Shown here piece by piece: positions 34,600-46,527 of a stretch of DNA of 64,000 nucleotides. The notes beneath the pieces were generated by a model. It saw only the letters and a program-made list of their open reading frames with translations, was not told the DNA's origin and did no database searches. The first letter of the stretch is position 1. The number at the start of each line of letters is the position of its first letter. Position numbers and translations under genes: made by a program. Source of the stretch: Clitoria ternatea (lineage: Eukaryota; Streptophyta; Magnoliopsida; Fabales; Fabaceae); NCBI GenBank assembly GCA_037962975.1, contig CM075670.1:82587501-82651500 (forward strand), written 5' to 3'.

Positions 34600-35455
34600 A
34601 TATTCTCGCTCAAGCGAGATGGGATCTCGCCCAAGCGATAGTCCCCTGCTTCTTAGAATTGGCCTCTGGCCCAAATCCGCCCAGGCGAATGAGTTACTCG
34701 CCTAGGCGAGTCAGCGAGAAAGGAGTTAGTTCTAGAATAATTCCACCGAGTGCTAGAAAGCCCAACTCGAGTGAAAGAGAAAAGAGTCGTTTTGAGATAA
34801 TTTCGTCGAGTGAAACTAAGTAAGAGATGAGTCATTTTTGAGATAATTATGCCGAGTGAAAAATCGAGTAAAAGACGAGTCGGTTTGGGAATAATTATGC
34901 CAAGTGAAAAATCGAGCGAAAGATGAGTCGGCTTTGTAATGATTTTGCCGAGTGGAAAACCGAGCGAGATGAGTCGGTTTTAGAATGATTTTGCCGAGTG
35001 GAAAACCGAGCGAGAGATGAGTTGACTTTGTATTGATTTTGCCGAGTGGAAAACTGAGCTAGATGAGTCGGTTCTGGAATGGTTTTGCCGAGTAAGCAAC
35101 CGAGTGCTGGGAAGCCTTAACGAGCGGGCGAGTACAGAATGGAAGGACGGCCTCTGGTCGGATTTCGCTTAAGCGAGTGGGTGCCTCGCTCAAACGAGTG
35201 TTAGTGGGATTTGTTACTGGGCAATTCTCGCCCGAGCGAGTGGCTAGTTGAAGGGAGCCCCGCTCGAGCGAATGCATGTGGATTTGGTTACTGGATGATT
35301 CTTGCTCGAGCGAGTGGTCGAGTGTGAAGGCATTTCGCCCGAGCGAGTAGGCTTGGGGACGCTACTGGAGGCACTTCGCTTACGCGAAAGGGGTCGCCCC
35401 TGCGAGCCTGATCCATCTCGCTCAAGCGGAGGTGATTCTCGCTTGAGTGAGTTTC
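34600..35455 (+). repeat. Mixed CGCTYRAGCG and CCGAGTGAA clusters in element C
   Basis: CTCGCTCAAGCGAG and CTCGCCTAGGCGAG forms at 34600-34715 are followed by CCGAGTGGAAAACCGAGCGAG-like repeats at 34745-35110 and CTCGCCCGAGCGAG, GCTCGAGCGAATG forms at 35165-35455. Both motif families found separately in the Athila and Tekay LTRs occur side by side here. Confidence 0.88.
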
Positions 35456-35941
35456 CACCAGAATGGAATTTACTCAATTTATTTGTGGCAGGCTTATGTT
35501 AGACTCCCCTTCTTGGTATTATAAGATAATTATGAGATGATTATAGGGACGTATGAGGGATAATGTAATGACGATATAACATGGTGGTGATTGAGGTTGC
35601 TTGGTACATGGGGACTAATTAATTGTGATGTATTTACCCCCTAAAATAGAATAATGAAAGAGTGATAATGAGATTATGATGATAGGATTATGAGATATAG
35701 ATCCTTGGGTGAATTTGAAATTGATGAAAGGATAATTGGATGACATGGTATAAGATATAAAGTGATAAAGTGGTGAAAATATGACATTGAATAATGATAG
35801 ATGATGATGTTGAACACTCTCTTGCATAAAGAGGTGTGTATTGTTATTATTGTTGAATTGTTGTGTGCTATTGTGTATGGTACAAGCATGACCTTGTATG
35901 CGTGGTATGAATTATGATATTGTCAATGTTGTGAATGCCAC

Positions 35942-35945
<4 letters not shown>

Positions 35946-35976
<31 letters not shown>
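35946..35976. repeat. (TA)n microsatellite
   Basis: About 15 uninterrupted TA dinucleotides inside element C. Confidence 0.95.
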
Positions 35977-35983
<7 letters not shown>

Positions 35984-38879
35984 AGGTATACACAAGATAA
36001 TGGTAATGAATAATGAGGTGAAAATCCACTAAATGAAAGTATGATAATATTGATGAAAGTTGTGTGTTATTGTGAGGCCATTGTGGTTAATTGCAAGTAT
36101 TGACTTACGTGTATAATGTTAAATATTGTGAAACATGTTGAGATGAAAATGCCACATTAAAATTTGAAAATAACGGCTATGAAACCAACAATGATAAAAT
36201 CCACTAAGGTGTATGGTGGTGTTGGTGATTATGATGATGATGTTTGATGAGTGGCATTTAGGATGCACAGAGTGAGAATGCATTTGATTTGCATTGCATT
36301 GCATCCATGGCATATCATAGCTGCCGGTGTTGGAATATTAGGGGATTCCCCCGGTTGGCCCAGTGGGAGGGCGGCTCAGTGCACGAGCATTTCTGTTGTT
36401 TCCCCTATGACTCAGTGTGTAAGTCATGAAGTTGCCCATGCTGAGCTACGGGGAGCTGCATGTGGTTGACCCTTGTGGGGGGTGGCTCCTGAGGAGCAGG
36501 TGTCCCCGGTGGTCCTTTGGATCACAGCTGCCATGTTGAGAATCATGGTTGGCCCACAACACCATATGTTGAATATGTTGTATACCGCGGTCATGGTGAA
36601 AATGACCAGGTGTTGCAAAATGGGCGATGCGGTTTGGTACCAGTAAAAATATGGTGAATATGCATGCATTATGATATATGTGTACACATTTTACTACTGC
36701 AGTAGGGGCATGGTATGTGATCATGCTTGAACCCACAATTTGGTGTTTATTCCCACAGTTAGATCCGCATTTGTTGTCTATTCCATTGTGCATATGCATT
36801 AGCCATAAGAGCATTTGCATATAGCATGGAGATATGCCAGAATATGATGATGATTGATGAAGATTGAGATGGTGGTATTGGTGTTGATGAGATGAGAAAT
36901 TAATATACCGAAAGACCACATAAAAGTAATAAATGATATGAATAAATGAAATGATGTGAATATGACGATATGTATGTTATGGCCCAATGTGTGAAGGGCG
37001 TATTTGTTGATGATTCATAATGATGATGTTAGCCGTGGTGGCTTTGATGAAAGACCTGAATGGTCTATGTTGACGATGTGTTAGCCCATTGTGGTGGTGT
37101 GACAAATGTGTATATGCTTGCTGTGCTATGATTTGATGAATAAGCATGAAATAAGTATATTTTGTCGAATTAATAATCTATGATGATCGTTGATGTGTTT
37201 AGCAAAGCATACATGATGTTGATATGCATATGCACATAATTTCAATTGTATTCATATCATTATTTGAAATGTATAACTCACTCTCCCATGTGGTCTACTT
37301 TTTAGTATTGATCAGGAAAACCATGGGATGAGAATATTTATGAAGTAAAGCTCTTGGGAAGGTAAATAGTTGTAGTGGAATGCCTTGGCTGGCAGCATTG
37401 TGAATTAATGTGTTATGTATATGATGGATAGTATGATGTTGTTAATTATTGATATTGATGGACGAACTGTGAATATGTATACACTTGGATGATGTACTAA
37501 TATTGGAGATATATGAAGTTAAGGTTAAACTGGTTATGGTCTATTATGAATATGAATATTAAAGATGTATGACGCATGACCATATAGATAAGTATATACT
37601 TATATCTTAGGCATTGCATGCTTATGTGATTATGTAAAATGATGGTGGTTGTCTATTAGGCTTATGATATGTTTGCATGCTTTGCCGATCCTTTTCTCAT
37701 ATTTTCATATATGGGACTAGGCGTGTGCCCAGTATACACATTCTTCCGCTGTAAAACTCTATTATTCTTGTATACTGTTATGGGCAAACTAATTATCGAT
37801 CCAGTTATAGGTTATTTTATCTCACACTTTGGTTTTCTGTGATTTAGGTCTTGATGTGATCATGGTGGTGTCTTGGAAATACATTGAAACTTGAAAATTT
37901 ATTCACATTTTTATTAATTATGACGATTACATCAGGATTCGAGTACAGAAAATCAGGGGGTGTTATATAAAGCACCCTTCCACACTCTCTCATCCCAAGG
38001 CTCGTAATTAAGCCTCCTCTAATGTATCCTCGGTTTCTATTATCCGTCCTCAGACAATATCATTTTATTTCACTTTAATGATTCATGATGCATGAACTAC
38101 TCGCGTATTTAGTTGATTAAGGCTTTTAGAAACTCAATTATTAAATACCTTAAAGGTTTACAACATCATTTCAATAAACTGTACATTTCCTCAATTCTAT
38201 GAATTTCTGTCATACAAAAATAAATTTGGTATAGTTTTTAATTCTCACCAAAATTGAGTTTCCAAGCCTTAAATATCTCAAAACTTCTCATAGAAAACTT
38301 TATATTCTTTCTCAAATTAAATCTTAACAATATCGAATTTAGAAATCTCAATTATTTCTAAATATCTTTAGTTATTAGGTTGAAACAAAATAATTTTCTG
38401 AAAATTTTATTTTACTTAAAGATAATAATTCTTAATTTATTAAAAAAATACTTAAAATTATAAAATTTTTTCTTTAATTCAAGAATTAATTAATTTAAGT
38501 TTTTTATAAATTAATTTTCACAAAATAACTTCTTTTGAAATAAATACTAGATTTTTAAAGATTAAAAGTAAAATTAATGAAAATAATTTCTAGAAGAAAT
38601 AAAAGACTAAAAAATAAAATAATACTTTTTCTTAGAATAAAATTTAAAGAGTAAGGTAAGAAAATTCTTACTGAGTTTTAACTTTCCGTCATGCTTGCTA
38701 TATGTTCAAAATCCACATTACAAGATCATCAATCAAATATTATCAATCACAGTTAAACATCATCAATCACAAATATAATCAATCATAATCAAATCAATTA
38801 AATTAAATGTCATTAATACATATCATAATTAAAAATTTAAATGGTTATTAATATAGTTGATTTTGAGTTCTTTAGGTCC

Positions 38880-39030
38880 ATTCCTCGCATAGGTCTATGT
38901 AAGTCCATATAATCTAGTCCTTGCATAGGTATAGTTCAGTCCATATAGGTCATAATAGTCCAAGTCCTTGCATAGGTATAGTCCAGTTCGTATAGGTTAT
39001 AAAAGTCCAGGTCCTTGCATAGGTATGTTA
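38880..39030 (-). repeat. Repeats around CCTTGCATAGGTATAG in the B LTR
   Basis: Three or four units of roughly 50 bases each contain CCTTGCATAGGTATAGT(T/C)CAGT and CATATAGGT phrases. They are imperfect and tandem. Confidence 0.75.
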
Positions 39031-39319
39031 GAGTTAGTTACATCAGATATTTAATTTAAAGTTTATTATAAATTTGAAGTTAAAAAGTTAATATTTTAAA
39101 ATAATAATATTATTAAATTTAAAAGGAGTAGGGGACTCCTCCCATTATTCTTATGTCTTTTCATAGTATATTCTTATCACACTCCCCCTTACCTCTTGTA
39201 TCCTGATTCGTTATTGAAAATCCGTACGTGTCTCATCTCCGAGTTCTAAAACATACCGATTTCATTTTAATATAGTTACAAGATGAAAATTAAGATTTCT
39301 ACATAAAACATAAATGGTA

Positions 39320-39540
39320 AATTTTGAATAGTGAATAGTGAATAGTAAATTATGAATAGTAACAATAAATAGCAAAATATGAATAGTAACAGTAAATAGT
39401 AAAATGTGAATAGTAACAACAAATAGTAAAACATGAATAGTAAATAGTAATAGTAAATAGTAATTTACTATTTGAATAGTAATTTACTATTAAATATTAA
39501 TTTACTATTGAAATAGTATTTTACTATTCAAAATAGTAAC
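39320..39540 (-). repeat. GAATAGTAA/TTTACTATT repeat region
   Basis: Short units GAATAGTAA and AATAGTAAATA repeat many times, then switch to the complementary TTTACTATT orientation after about 39460, so the region could fold into hairpins. Confidence 0.8.
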
Positions 39541-39759
39541 TTAAAATAATATTATATCCAGTATAATAATAGATTTCTAAAACGATATAAAAATAACCTT
39601 AAAAATATAAAAGAGAGGTACTCTTACCTTATTATTTTAGCAGAACCTTCTTCCAAAAAAAATGTTTCTTTTTTTTACTTCCACTACTATCTCTCTAGCA
39701 CTACTATATTAAGAAAATTTTGATCTGAAATTGTGATTTTCCTTCATTCCTTCGCTCGG

Positions 39760-39767
39760 TATTTATA
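39760..39767 (-). promoter_or_regulatory. TATA box of the B LTR
   Basis: The minus strand reads CCTTCCTATAAATACCGAGCG, a strong TATA context, at the expected place within the LTR. Confidence 0.65.
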
Positions 39768-40462
39768 GGAAGGAAAATCACTATATATTCCATTATTTTA
39801 TTATAAAAGTACTATGTAATTTTCTGAAATTTTTGTTTCTGGTTACTGTTCAAGTTTGAAAATTTCATACATGCACAGTATTTTGCATAGTAAATGTCAG
39901 CTGAATTATTAAGCCAAATAGTAACCTTTCACTGGTATATTTTAAATATTCAAAATTAGTCCTTTTTGAAATTTAGCGATATTATATCAGTCCTCACTAA
40001 TTTTATAATAAGTAATATAAATTTTAAATTTTAAAAATCCAAAATTTTCTGTTAATAAAAATTTATTGATACATTCCCAATTTTTTTATGATTGGTAAAA
40101 ATCAAGATTTTTCTCAAACTGATCATTTTTAGATAAGTCTACTTGAAATAGATTTTAGAAAATTTTCTTAAAATTTAACTTCACTTTCTTATAAATATTT
40201 TTTAATTTTAAGTAACTTTATATGAATTTAAAATTATTTAAAATATATTATTTTATTAAAATATTTCAAAAATTTCAAAAAATTCCAAAAAATCATAAAT
40301 AATACATAGATTAAAAAGTTCTAAAGAACCATAATCTAATTCCTTCAAAATTTTAATATAAAAATAAAAATAAGGGTGTTACAACTCTACTCCCCTTAGA
40401 AAAATTTCGTCCTCAAAATTTACGTTATTCAATAAAATAAATGGGGATAAGACTCTTTCATC

Positions 40463-41800
40463 TCAGTTTCTAGTTCCCATGTAGCATCCTCTCGTTTCAC
40501 TCCAAATGATCTTTACGAGTGAAATTGCCTTATCCCTTAACTGTTTTATTCTTCTGTCAGCTATTCTAACAGGTGGTGCATCATATGTAAGATTATCTTT
40601 AACTTGTATGATATCAGGTTCAATAAGATGTGTAGGATCAGATATATACTTTCGTAAGTTTGACACATGAACAACGTTATGGATATTAGAAAGAAAATAT
40701 GGTAATGCTATTTTGGTAAGCAAGAGGACTAACTTTATGAATTATTTGATATGGACCAATAAATCTAGGAGTTAGTTTTCGAGATTTTATTGCCCGACCG
40801 ACCCCAGTCGTAAGTGTAACTTTCAAGAATACATGATCACCTTCTTGAAATTCGAACGACTTCCTTCTTTTATCATAGTAACTTTTCTGCCTGCTCTGTG
40901 CTGCCTTCATCTTTTCTTGAACCATTTTAATTTTATCTGTGGTTTGTTGTACCAACTCTGGTCTTAGCATCAAGTTTTCACCAGTCTCAAACCAACATAG
41001 CGGAATCCTATATTTTCTTCCATATAATGCTTCAAAAGGTGCCATGCCAATGCTAGTATGGAAACTGTTGTTGTAGGTGAACTCCACATATGGTAAGAAT
41101 TGATTCTAACTTCTTTTATGCTCTAACAAACAAGCTCGTAACAAGTCCTCTAGAGATTGAATTATTCTTTCTGATTGTCCATTCGTCTGAGGATGATATA
41201 CTGAACTCAGACGCAGTCTTGTTCCCAAAGCCTTGTGCAAGCTCTTCCAGAATTGTGATGTAAAACGAGGGTCCCGATCAAAAATAATGCTTGAAGGAAT
41301 TCCATGCAATCTTATAATCTCCTCGATGTATAATTTCGCCAGCTTCTCCATAGGGTAACGAATATTAATGGGAATAAAGTGGGCAGATTTGGTTAATATA
41401 TTAATTATTACCCATATTAAATCATGCCCTAATGGAGTTTTAGGTAAAGAAGTCACAAAGTCCATAGTAATGCTATCACATTTCCATTCTGGTATTTCCA
41501 TTGATTGTAGCATTCTAGGGGGTTTTTGATGTTCCACTTTAACCTTCTGGGAAATTAGACATGCAGCCACATACTCTGCCACTGCTTTCTTCATTCCAGG
41601 CCACTAAAATAACTTCTTCAAATCTTGATACATTTTAGTAGCTCTGGGATGAATGCTCATATAACTTTTGTGGCCTTCTTCCAGAATTGCTTTCCTCAAC
41701 TCCTCTTGATCAGGGATACACACTCGATCCTTATACCTCAATAATTGGTCATTTCCTACATTGAACTCGACTTCTTTTCCTTGTTTCAAGAGTTCTTTCT
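40463..41800 (-). pseudogene. pol: Element B integrase and chromodomain-like C-terminus
   Basis: The zinc-binding region (41560-41700) has both His residues, but the CX2C pair reads CLIS, with the second Cys replaced by Ser. The catalytic blocks [25 protein letters not shown] and GQSERIIQSLEDLLRACL are readable in 41106-41594. The 40686-41087 frame follows with EFTYNNSFHTSIGMAPFEAL and FIGPYQIIHKV, and 40463-40723 holds HVSNLRKYISDPTHL and a decayed end of the chromodomain. Frameshifts separate these frames. Chromodomains direct integration to particular chromatin; this one is incomplete. Confidence 0.82.
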
Positions 41801-42662
41801 TCTCTTGCAGGAATTCATCCTCTTGTTGAGCCTCTAAAACTTGTCTCAGGAATTCACTTGTCACTTGCAACGCTCCTAATCTGTAGCTGTTAGCATTAAC
41901 CTTTACTGCTAGGTTAAGATCTCTGAAGTTCTCTATCAATTCTAGGTCTTGAATCATCATTATCGATGCATGTAGAGACTTTTGACTCAAAGCATCAACT
42001 ACTACATTTGTTTTTCTAGGATGGTACTGTAACTCATAGTCGTTTTAGAACTCTATCCATCTCCGTTGCCTCATGTTTAACTCTTTTTAGTCGAATAAAT
42101 ACTTGAGACTTTTATGATCGCTAAACATATTGAATATTGCATCGTATAGATAATGCCTCCAAATCTTTAAGGCAAAAACTACAGCGGCTAACTCTAAGTC
42201 ATGGGTAGGGTAGTTAATCTCATGTTGCCTTAATTGGCGTGACGCATAGGCTACAACCTTCTTGTCTTGCATGAGTACACTTTCTAGTCCTTGTGTGGAC
42301 GCATCACAATAAACTTCAAAACTTCGATGTGGATCAGGGAGTACTAACACTGGCGTAGAAGTAAGTCAATCTTTCAGCTATTGGAAACTATTCTCACATT
42401 GTGTTGTCCACACAAAAGGTTGTCCTTTCCGTGTTAGCTTAGTCAGTGGGTATCCTAACTTTGAAACTCCTTCAATGAATCTCCTATAGTATCCAGCCAA
42501 ACCCAAGAAACTTCTAATCTCAGTGATTGTGGTTAGTCTCTCCCATTTTAAAACTGCTTTCACCTTGGAAGGGTCTACAGCTATTCCTCCTTGACTAATT
42601 ACATGTCCTAAAAAGTTTACTTATTCCAACCAGAATTCACACTTCGACAGCTTTGCATACAG
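41801..42662 (-). pseudogene. pol: Element B RNase H and connection region
   Basis: The 42378-42563 frame reads [20 protein letters not shown]. 42087-42350 holds [20 protein letters not shown] and [20 protein letters not shown], giving the first RNase H acidic residues. 41604-41990 is the linker to integrase with the first zinc-finger His. Three or more stops and shifts separate the frames. Confidence 0.8.
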
Positions 42663-43088
42663 TTATTTCTTTTTCAGGATTCCCAACACAACCTTTAAGT
42701 GTTCAACATGTTCTTCTCTGCTTTTAGAGTACACTAATATATCATCAATGAACGCCACTACAAATTTATCTAGATATGGATGAAAAATCCTATTCATGTA
42801 ATCCATGAATACAGCTGGTGCATTAGTTACACCAAAAGGCATTAATATATATTCGTAATGGCCATAGCGTGTTCTAAAAGCAGTTTTTGATATATCTTCT
42901 TTCTTCACCCTTATTTGATGGTATCCAAACCTCAAATCAATTTTGGAGAACACCGTGGCACTATGCACCTGATCCATTAAGTCGTCAATCCTTGGTAGAG
43001 GATATCTGTTCTTGGTTGTCACCTTGTTTAGTTGCTGATAATCTACACACAACCTCATGCTACCATCCTTTTTCTTAACCAATAACAC
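42663..43088 (-). pseudogene. pol: Element B reverse transcriptase fragment
   Basis: 141 codons from [20 protein letters not shown] through [20 protein letters not shown] and the catalytic [11 protein letters not shown] block, closely similar to Tekay-1. Just upstream a TAG replaces the conserved Trp of the SPWG motif, and then the Athila-R LTR starts at 43108. Confidence 0.88.
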
Positions 43089-43574
43089 TGGTACACCCTA
43101 GGGGGATTGATAAGTCTTGAAAAGACTTAATTATTTCACCTTTTATTTAACATAATTCATTAATTATTGTTTAGTTTGGCATCATTATTTAATAAATAGT
43201 TAACAATTCGGAGTTTATTTATTTATTTTAAAAGTGCTTTATTTATGTAAGAAAATGATTGAAAACAGTAATTGGTTAAGAGTTCATGATTATTTATAAT
43301 TTCACTAAGCAGCCAGTGTACAAATGCTAGGCAAATATGTGTTTATTGGTGCAAGAACAGGGCGCGCTCAAGCTAAGAAGGAAAATCCGAGTGAAATTCC
43401 AAAAAGCCGAGTGAGATTTCACAAATCCGAGTGAAACTCCAAAAGTCCGACTGGGAAATGCTTCAAGACACCAACCGCAACAAAGAATAGAATACCGTAT
43501 GAAGAACCCGAGCGAGACTTTAAAAGCACCGATTGAAAAATACGTCAACTTCAGAATGCTGATTGGATAATCCA

Positions 43575-43750
43575 TAACGCTCAAGCGAGCAAGCTCACGC
43601 TCAAGCGTGACTCTAAAACATCACCCCCGCCCAAGCTTCTCCATAACGCTTAAGCGAGAAAGCGACACTGCAGTGCATATTTCAAGCTCGCTCAAGCGAG
43701 AGCCTTTCACGCTCAAGCGAGAGTCCTTCACGCTCAAGCGTGAAGGCACT
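43575..43750 (+). repeat. CGCTCAAGCG palindrome cluster, Athila-R LTR
   Basis: About seven sites, including CTCGCTCAAGCGAGAG, TCACGCTCAAGCGTGA and CGCTTAAGCG, lie roughly 250 to 420 bases upstream of the TATA box. Confidence 0.92.
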
Positions 43751-43997
43751 TATTTAACACTAACTGTTCCCTCCAAAGAGACACTCGGCACCAGTGCTGT
43801 TCCTACTGCCTTCTCTCCTACTTTTGTACCTTAGTAATTTAAGTGCTGAGCTGTAATTAGTTAATGCTGAACTATAATTTGTTAAGTGTTGAGCTGTAAT
43901 TAGTTAGTTATTCTGTAATTATATAATTAGTTAGTTAGTTTAATTATTAACTCAGCTTTCTTAGCAATTAGTTAAGTTAATTAGTTAGTTAGATGCC

Positions 43998-44005
43998 TAT
44001 ATATA
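43998..44005 (+). promoter_or_regulatory. TATA box of Athila-R LTR
   Basis: CCTATATATACTTG, corresponding to the TATA position in both Athila-L LTRs. Confidence 0.7.
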
Positions 44006-44853
44006 CTTGTACATACTCTGTAACAGACACAGAGAACAGAGCATAACATAGAACACGATTCATTTGCTATTTCCAACCTCTCACTACTTCCTTTCTCTCT
44101 CTAAACTCTCTCATCCATGTCTTCCCAAATTCCTTCAATAGAACCAATGTCGATGGATTTCTAAATTCCTAAGGTTGGGATTGCGAAGGTTTGCGATGGA
44201 ATCTTGAAGGTGTATTGAGGAAGTTAACTTCTAGATCCTGAGGAGAACGAGCTGAGGAGTGGATCTGCTTTGCTGGATTGACAAATCTAGATCTGATGAA
44301 GAACTTCACCAGTGAGGAATCATGGTTGAAGCTTAGGTAACTTCCAGCTTTCTAACTAATTCACGCCTAGCAATTAGGTGAATAGTTAGAGTTCAACCTC
44401 TAATTTCGCATTAGATTCATATGTTAATTGAGAACTTAAGGGATTAAGGTTTGATGCATAGGAATTAGCATTTTTCACCTAAGGAATTAGGGAATAACCA
44501 CTTGCGGATTGTCCTCTTGATGTTTGAAGCTCGATTGGATCTCACTTGAATATTCTTGATGAAGTTGTAAACTGAAGCAATCCTAACCTATCTTCTATCA
44601 ATCGTATTTCATCTTTCACCTTGTCTCTGGAAAAATACAAAAACATATAAAGCATAAAATCAATAAAACTGAATGAATCTTCTGTGTATTGCATTGGTTC
44701 AGCTTGTATCTGTCCAAGATTGAGGTACTTACCACAATCCTTATGGGACGATCAAATATAATACAATTTTAACGACTGGTGCGCTTGCCGAAGAATAAAT
44801 CCTCTGAGAATTACACACCAAGTTAATGACTCAGAGATTTAGCATCAAGTTAA

Positions 44854-44871
44854 TGGCGCCGTTGTCAGGGA
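44854..44871 (+). other. Primer binding site of Athila-R
   Basis: TGGCGCCGTTGTCAGGGA, six bases after the LTR; it differs from the Athila-L site at two positions, both C-to-T or G-to-A type changes. Confidence 0.85.
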
Positions 44872-45027
44872 TTGTTGAGTAATATCAACAATCCTTGGAC
44901 CGGTACTAGACTGAACCGTTTACCTTTTGTTTGCATTTAGTACGTAGTTTGATTCTTGTTTCGAGTATAGTAGTAGTAGTTTATTTTTGTATAGCTGCGA
45001 ATTTCTTTTGTGTTTAACATTTGGTGT

Positions 45028-46527
45028 ATGCAGTCAAGGAACAGAGGAGAGCCTTTCTTCTTTGATCCTGATATTGATTTGTTAGAGCGTAAGTTGAGAA
45101 AGAAGAAAAAGCAAAAAGAACAGAAAGAAATGGAACAGAGTAGAGTTACATTAGGTGATTACTCCCGGCCTACTGAAGAAGGATCGCAATCTAGTATCCT
45201 TAGGCCTCCGATTGTAGCTAATAATTTTGAGCTTAAACCAGCTTTACTGCAATTGGTTAGAAATGATCAATTCAGAGGAAGTGAGGTTGAGGATCCAAAT
45301 TTGCATTTGGCAACCTTCCTCCAAATTTGTGATACTGTTAAAATGAATGGAGTCCCTGAAGATGCCATTAGACTAATGTTATTTCCATTTTCTTTAAGAG
45401 GCCGAGCAAAAGCCTGGTTGCAGAGCCAACCGAGAAGTAGTATTTCTACTTGGGAGGATTTACAAAGAAAGTTTTTGATTAAGTATTTCCCTCCTTCCAA
45501 GTATGCTAAGCTGCGTAATGAAATCACTTGTTTCCAACAAAGAGAAGGTGAATCTTTAATGGAAGCATGGGATAGGTATAAAGAGAGTTTGAGGAAATGT
45601 CCTCATCATCAAATCACTGATGTGCAGCAAGTTACTATTTTTTATAATGGTGTAAGACCAGCTACCAGGGTCTTAATTGATGCCTTAGCTGGAGGTTCAT
45701 TAACGACCAAAACTGTGGAAGAAGCCATAGAGCTGATTGATGTTATGGCTTCTAATGAGTGTCTGGTTAGTAAAAGGAGCCAAATCCCTAAGAGAGGGAT
45801 ACTAGAATTGGAAGCACAGGATGCTTATTTGGCTCAGAGTAAATTGATGACTCAGGCTTTAGAGAAATTAAGTGTACAGATTTCAGAACTCCAAAAGCCG
45901 AGTCAAGTTTGTATGGTAAGTTGTGATTTTTGTGGTAGAGATCATGAAAATGGAATGTGTGATCCAAATGTGCCTTCTGAGCAAGTGAATTATATGGGGC
46001 AGCAACAATTTCAAAGGAATTATCCCTCTAATTCCTTTAATCCTAACTATAGGAATCACCCCAATTTTTCATGGCAGAAAGGTCCACATTTGAATCAGAA
46101 CATGCCACAAAATCAACCCACAAATAGACCACAACAATCCCTTCCCCCTCCTGCTAAAGAGAAGTCAGAACTTGAGAATGTGTTGTCTCAGTTTATTCAG
46201 GCCACTCAGGCCAGTTTTAAAAATCAGGAGGCGTCCATTAGAAATTTGGAAAACCAAGTTGGACAGTTGTCGAAACAATTAGCTGAAAGACAAGCAGGCA
46301 ATTTCCCTGGAGATACCGAGGTAAATCCAAGGGAACATTGCAAAGTTATAACTACTAGGAGTGGAAAACTTCTGTTTCTATCTCTGAGTCAGGAAGTGAG
46401 CTTAGAAAAAGACAAGGAAAAAGAAAAAGAGAAGGAAACTGAGCAAGTTGATAATGAAACTGAAAATAATAGTGAAGAAGAAAAAGAAAAAGAAAATCAA
46501 GTCACCAAAAAAAAAGAAGAAGGTTGA
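45028..46527 (+). CDS. gag: Athila-R gag (intact, about 499 aa)
   Basis: The longest intact ORF in the window. An in-frame ATG at 45010 precedes; I prefer 45028, whose context (MQSRNRGEPFFFDPD) is conserved in Athila-L. Domains: a Lys/Glu-rich N-terminus, the capsid-like core (TFLQICDTVKMNGVPEDA, then FPFSLRGRAKAWLQSQPRSS and YFPPSKYAKLRNEITCFQQR), a zinc-knuckle-like CDFCGRDHENGMC near 45922-45960, a Gln/Asn/Pro-rich stretch, a coiled-coil-like segment (ENQVGQLSKQLAE) and a charged C-terminus. Gag builds the particle. It ends in an A-rich run where the frame shifts relative to pol; in Athila-L gag and pol share one frame. Confidence 0.9.
   Translation: MQSRNRGEPFFFDPDIDLLERKLRKKKKQKEQKEMEQSRVTLGDYSRPTEEGSQSSILRPPIVANNFELKPALLQLVRNDQFRGSEVEDPNLHLATFLQICDTVKMNGVPEDAIRLMLFPFSLRGRAKAWLQSQPRSSISTWEDLQRKFLIKYFPPSKYAKLRNEITCFQQREGESLMEAWDRYKESLRKCPHHQITDVQQVTIFYNGVRPATRVLIDALAGGSLTTKTVEEAIELIDVMASNECLVSKRSQIPKRGILELEAQDAYLAQSKLMTQALEKLSVQISELQKPSQVCMVSCDFCGRDHENGMCDPNVPSEQVNYMGQQQFQRNYPSNSFNPNYRNHPNFSWQKGPHLNQNMPQNQPTNRPQQSLPPPAKEKSELENVLSQFIQATQASFKNQEASIRNLENQVGQLSKQLAERQAGNFPGDTEVNPREHCKVITTRSGKLLFLSLSQEVSLEKDKEKEKEKETEQVDNETENNSEEEKEKENQVTKKKEEG

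Larger units (their letters stand above)
32724..37967 (+). mobile_element. Element C: 5.2-kb LTR-like insertion with TAAAG duplication
   Basis: Starts TGTAACATCCCGAATTTTAAGG and ends AGGGGGTGTTATA, flanked by perfect TAAAG (32719-32723 and 37968-37972). There is no gag, pol or transposase. It contains a pyrimidine-rich leader near 33200-33300, two AG|GTA donor-like sites near 33437 and 34133, two clusters of CGCTYRAGCG/CTCGAGCGAG motifs, a CCGAGTGAA cluster, and a (TA)n tract. Termini and duplication size fit an LTR, so a very long solo LTR is the simplest reading. A non-autonomous element is the alternative. The final CA appears mutated to TA. Confidence 0.75.
37973..40383 (-). repeat. 3' LTR of Tekay element B, proximal piece
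   Basis: On the minus strand the LTR starts TGTAACACCCTTATTTTT at 40383, directly after a purine tract (CTAAGGGGAGTAGAGT) that is a good polypurine tract. It carries a TATAAATA box (39767-39760), a GAATAGTAA repeat region and a block of CCTTGCATAGG repeats. It is split from 32530-32723 by element C. The whole LTR would be about 2.6 kb. Confidence 0.8.
40386..43107 (-). mobile_element. Tekay element B, 3' half of pol
   Basis: The minus-strand order is reverse transcriptase, RNase H, integrase, chromodomain-like tail, polypurine tract and 3' LTR, the order of chromoviruses. Athila-R is inserted at 43107/43108 just upstream of the [13 protein letters not shown] block, so gag, protease and the 5' LTR of B lie beyond the window. 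Confidence 0.85.
43108..44847 (+). repeat. 5' LTR of Athila-R
   Basis: 1740 bases, TGATAAGTCTTGAAAAGAC to TTTAGCATCA. It contains CCGAGTGA motifs (43385-43520), CGCTCAAGCG palindromes (43575-43750), TATATATA (43998-44005) and a leader alignable with the Athila-L LTRs though clearly more diverged from them than they are from each other. Confidence 0.92.

Noticed and set aside
36251..36919. Open frames of 72 to 157 codons inside element C
   Set aside because: No domain, His/Ser-rich composition from TG-rich repeats; GC content rises locally but stops occur in all frames around.
46448..46510. ATG at 46448 as the true start of Athila-R pol
   Set aside because: It lies inside the gag coding region in another frame; homology with Athila-L shows pol continues from gag and the shift is an indel in an A-rich run.
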